The notes under the pieces were generated by a model, which made no database searches, was not told the DNA's origin, and was given only the letters and a program-made list of their open reading frames with translations. A program made the translations under genes and the position numbers. Shown here piece by piece: positions 60,390 through 64,000 of a DNA stretch of 64,000 bases. The stretch spans positions 2,294,001 to 2,358,000 of the forward strand of contig ML058453.1 in the NCBI GenBank assembly GCA_003013855.2, given 5' to 3'. The DNA comes from Liriodendron chinense (lineage: Eukaryota > Streptophyta > Magnoliopsida > Magnoliales > Magnoliaceae). How positions within the stretch are numbered: position 1 is the stretch's first letter; every line of letters begins with the position of its first letter.

Positions 60390-63300
60390 ATGGAGGCAAC
60401 AACCACAAATGGAATGGTTAGCCTTAATGGCTCTAATTGGATGATTTGAAAAAGCCAAAAGAGAGGATATTTTACCGGTTGAAGGTGATGAAGCCAACCC
60501 AAAGGATACATCAGATCAGAAGTGGAAGAAATTAAATAGGACACCCATTGGATATATTCGACAATGGTTAGATGATAGTATTTTTCACCATGTGTCAAAT
60601 GAAACTTCCACTCAGGTCCTATGGGAAAAATTAGAAACAATGTATGAAATAAAGCCAAGAACGAGGGGTTCTTACTTAGAAAGCTTGTAAATCTAAAATT
60701 TAAAGGAGTTCAGTTGTAGAGCATTTGAATGAGATGCATAACATTGTGAACCAGTTGGCCACTATGAAGATAGTGTTGGATGATGAATTACAAGCATTGT
60801 TATTGCTTAGCTCTTTACCTGACGGTTGGGAAACTTTGGTGGTGTCCCTCAACAACTCAACTTCAGATGGTGTAGTTACCATGAGTCAAGTTACAAGTAG
60901 CTTGCCCAATGAAGAAACAAGAAGAAAGTCAGTTGATTCCACTCACTCACAAGCGTTGGTTACTAAAACATGGGAAAGAAGCAAGAGTAGAAAGTTGTAT
61001 GATCATGAAGAATTGAAAGGAAGATCAAAGTCTAGAAGTAAGGTCAAATGCTTCCATTGTAGAAAAGAAGTTCAAGTGAAGAGGAACTACAGAATCCTCA
61101 AAGAGAGAAAGAAGGTAAATGATCAAAGAATGAAGAAATCAAAGATACTACTGTTGTTGCATTTGATGGCAAAGTTGCGATGCTCACATTTGAAAAAGTT
61201 GCATGTCTCCATGGTGGGTGTCAAGATACTAAATGTGCAGTTGATATAGGTGCTTCGTTCCATGTTACTTCCAAAAGAGACTTCTTTGCATCATAAAAAT
61301 CAAGTGATTTTGGTGTTGTAAAAAGGGCAATAACGGTGATTCAAAACTAGTGGGAGTAGGTGATGTGCGCATAAAAACAAATGTAGGTTGGACATTTGAC
61401 TTTGAACAATGTGAGGCATATTTCTGACCTTCAACTCAATTTAATTTCTAGACTTGAGTTGGATAAACAGGGTTATGTAAGTTATTTTGGCAAAGGTAGT
61501 TGGAAGCTTATTAGTGAATCCCTTGTCATAGCAAGAGGAAACACGTTGTATACTCTGTAAGACTAAAGCAAAGGTGGACAAGAATGGTGTGAATGCTATT
61601 GAAGATACCTCTTCATCAAATTTACGACACAAGCAACTTAGCCATACAAGTGAAAAGGGTATGCGGGTTTTGGCACAAAAAAAAAAAAATCTTCCTGACA
61701 TCAAAGGCACATCTATCAACCACCGCAATCACTATTCAATAGGCAAGCAACATAGAGTTTGGAATCATTGTTTAGTAGGCAAGTAGCATAGAGTTTCTTT
61801 TCAGAAAGAAAATATTTATTCTAGATTTGGTTTATTATGATTTGTGTGGTCCCATTAAATATCTTTTGGTAGTGCATCATATTTTGTTACATCTATCGAT
61901 GATGCTTCTAGGAAGGTTTGGGCCTATGCCATGAAAACAAAAGATTTGGTTTATAAAAAATTTCAGCACTTTCATACTAATGTTAAAAGAGAAATAGGAA
62001 AGAAGTTGAAATGCATCCTGATAGATAATGGCTGGGAAGATACCTCAAAGTTGTTTGAGGGGTATTGCATAAAGAATGACATCAAGCATCAAAAGACAAT
62101 TCCCATACATCCTTAGTAGAATGGTTTGGGCAAGGTGATGAATAGAACCATTATTGAAAGAATTAGGAGCATGCTCTCTTCAAGCAAACCGCTCCAACCA
62201 TTCTGTAGTGAGGCTATGCGTACTGCCTGCTTTCTAATTAATAGATCCCCTTCAATTCCATTAGAAGAACATATTCTAAAAAGGGTGTGGACCAGAAAAG
62301 ATGTTCCATACTCTCATTTGAAAGCATTTCTGTGTAATGCTTTATGTCCATGTGCCTAAAGAATGAAGAAAAAAAAGGAAGATGTTGGTGATAAAGTAAT
62401 CCCATGCATATTCTTAGGCTATGGGAAGCAGAGTTCAACTATAAGCTATGGGATCCAAAAAGGAAGAAAATCTAAAGAAGCAGGCATGTGGTCTTTTATG
62501 AAGATCAGATTGTTAAAGACTTTGAAAAGATCGAAAAGCAGAGAGATGTGATTGATGATGTTCCCGAATTAACTCCATTTCCTCCTTTCATGTCGAATGT
62601 TGAAGATTGTGGGGGGGGGGGGGGATGCAAGGATAGAGTGCTTGGCGATGAACATGAAGATGTTGAACAGGAGGAGCGGCTACAAGAGAGCGTTTGCCCT
62701 CAAAGAATTACCCGTCGAAAAAATATGTTATGCTAACTAATGCGGGGGAGCCAAAAAGTTTCAAGGAAGCTCAAACATATAAAGACAGTGACAAGTGGAA
62801 GAAGAGTATACTAGATGAGATGGCCTCGTTAAATAAGAATAATACCTATGAGTTGTTAAAGCTCCTAAATGGAAGAAAGGCATTCAAGAACAGGTGGGTC
62901 TTAAAGCTGAAAGTAATGGCAATGACAAGTAATTGAAGTATAAAACTCGTTTGGTTGGGAAAGACTTTGGTAAAAAACAATGGAATTGATTATGATGATA
63001 TATTCTCTCTTTAGATATGGCAACAGGTCTAGACCTTGAGCAAGAACAATTAGACATCAAAACAGCTTTCCCTTATGGTGATTTGATTGAAGAGATTTGT
63101 ATGGAGTAGCCATAGAGGTTTGAAGTGAAGGGTTAGGAACACTAGGTTTGCAAATTAAAGAAAAGCCTATATAGGCTGAAACAAGCCCTATGATAATGGT
63201 ATGAGAATTTCGACTCGTTTATGATGATTGCGTTTATTTCAGAAAATTCTCTGATAATAGCTTCATTTTTCTTCCGATTTATGTTGATGACATGCTAATT

Positions 63301-64000
63301 GTTGGTCAAGATATTGGTAAAATAGACCGGTTGAAAAAAGAGTTGTTTAAGACTTTTAACATGTAGAATTTAGGGCATGCTTAACAAATTTTGCGCATGA
63401 AGATTAGTCGCGGCAAGAAAGCTAAGTAGCTATATGTCACAAGAGATACATTGAATGGGTGCTCGAGAAGTTTCATATGTAAGACCTATTAGTACACCAC
63501 TTGCAAGTCGTTTCAAGTAGACTACGAATTATCCTACTATTAAAAAAGAGAAGGGATGGCATCAATCCCCTATTCTTCAGCAATGAGGAGTTTGATGTAT
63601 GCTATGGTTTGCACAAGGCCGGACATTGCTCATGTAGTGTTGTGAGCAAATATCTTGCTAATCCTAGCAATGAACATTGGGTAGCGGTTAAGAGCATCTC
63701 AGGTACTTGAAGATTCATCCATGGTGTGTTTGTGTTTTGGAGGTACAAACTCTGTATTGGAAGGATATACTGACGCTGATATGGCAAGTGACACAGTAGT
63801 AGAAAGTCCACCTCTGAATATATTTACTTTTGCAAGGGCAGATGTGTCTTAAGTGCATTGTTCTTTCTACAATAGAAGCAGAATATATTACGCTCACTGA
63901 AGCTGAAAAGGAGTTATTGAGGATGAAGAGATTTCTCATTTCTCCAATAATTTGGCTTGAAGCAAGACAAATATGTGGTTCATTACGACAACTAAAGTGT
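60390..64000 (+). pseudogene. Old, mutated Ty1/copia gag-pol (runs off right edge)
   Basis: Pieces appear in the right order in all three frames. Gag: MEATTTNG at 60390, YIRQWLDDSIFHHVSNETST at about 60550, and LDDELQALLLLSSLPDGWET at about 60777. A damaged zinc knuckle (CFHCRKE, about 61050). Protease DIGASFHVTSKRDFF (about 61240, with DSG changed to DIG). Integrase core (TSIDDASRKVWAY about 61890; CILIDNGWEDTSKLFE; NRTIIERIRSMLSS). Reverse transcriptase (LDIKTAFPYGDL about 63050; LPIYVDDMLIVGQD about 63275). RNase H-like end (about 63830). Frequent stops and frameshifts, plus a G run at 62611-62624, make it non-functional. Gag is of the same lineage as the element at the left edge. Confidence 0.85.

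Overview
This window is nuclear DNA from a flowering plant. It carries two spliced plant genes with long introns packed with transposable elements. Many copies of a MITE family built around GTGGGGCCCACC-type ends recur throughout. I associate that family, together with the GH35 gene's retained lectin domain, with magnoliids (the Magnolia, Liriodendron and Cinnamomum group). This placement is from memory of the repeats, not from a search.

Layout. 1-1943: the 5' half of a minus-strand Ty1/copia retrotransposon that enters from the left edge. 1949-8161: about 2.6 tandem copies of a 2.4-kb non-coding unit. 8162-11224: intergenic MITEs. 11525-35959 (+): a complete 19-exon beta-galactosidase gene of the BGAL10 type (843 aa), joined here exon by exon with every phase consistent. 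Its introns hold a nested Mutator-like MITE pair, an L1-type LINE split by an LTR-like element carrying a 7-fold palindrome array, an inverted repeat pair around exon 13, and a 182-bp MITE with a perfect 9-bp target duplication. 35960-38540: tail-to-tail spacer with a minus-strand LINE remnant. 38541-50095 (-): a complete three-exon OGG1 8-oxoguanine DNA glycosylase gene (389 aa). Its first intron is 9.6 kb and contains a 6.3-kb composite element (41833-48141, flanked by GGTGA) whose two ends are large inverted-repeat modules. 50250-53873: more MITEs and a degenerate minisatellite. 53879-56571: a complete but internally deleted copia element with both LTRs and a GTCTT duplication. 56600-57590: MITEs, one carrying a hAT-type insertion. 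57590-59660: no recognised gene, possibly the untranslated 5' end of a further gene. About 59660-64000: an old, heavily mutated plus-strand copia element that leaves the window at the right edge.

The two genes are unrelated in function (cell-wall galactose removal and base-excision repair) and simply lie tail to tail. I see no operon-like or defence-like cluster and no convincing new multi-gene system. The most unusual signals are structural: the composite hairpin-ended element inside OGG1, the regularly spaced double palindrome shared by several LTR-type elements, and a MITE end that supplies an upstream ATG in frame with OGG1.
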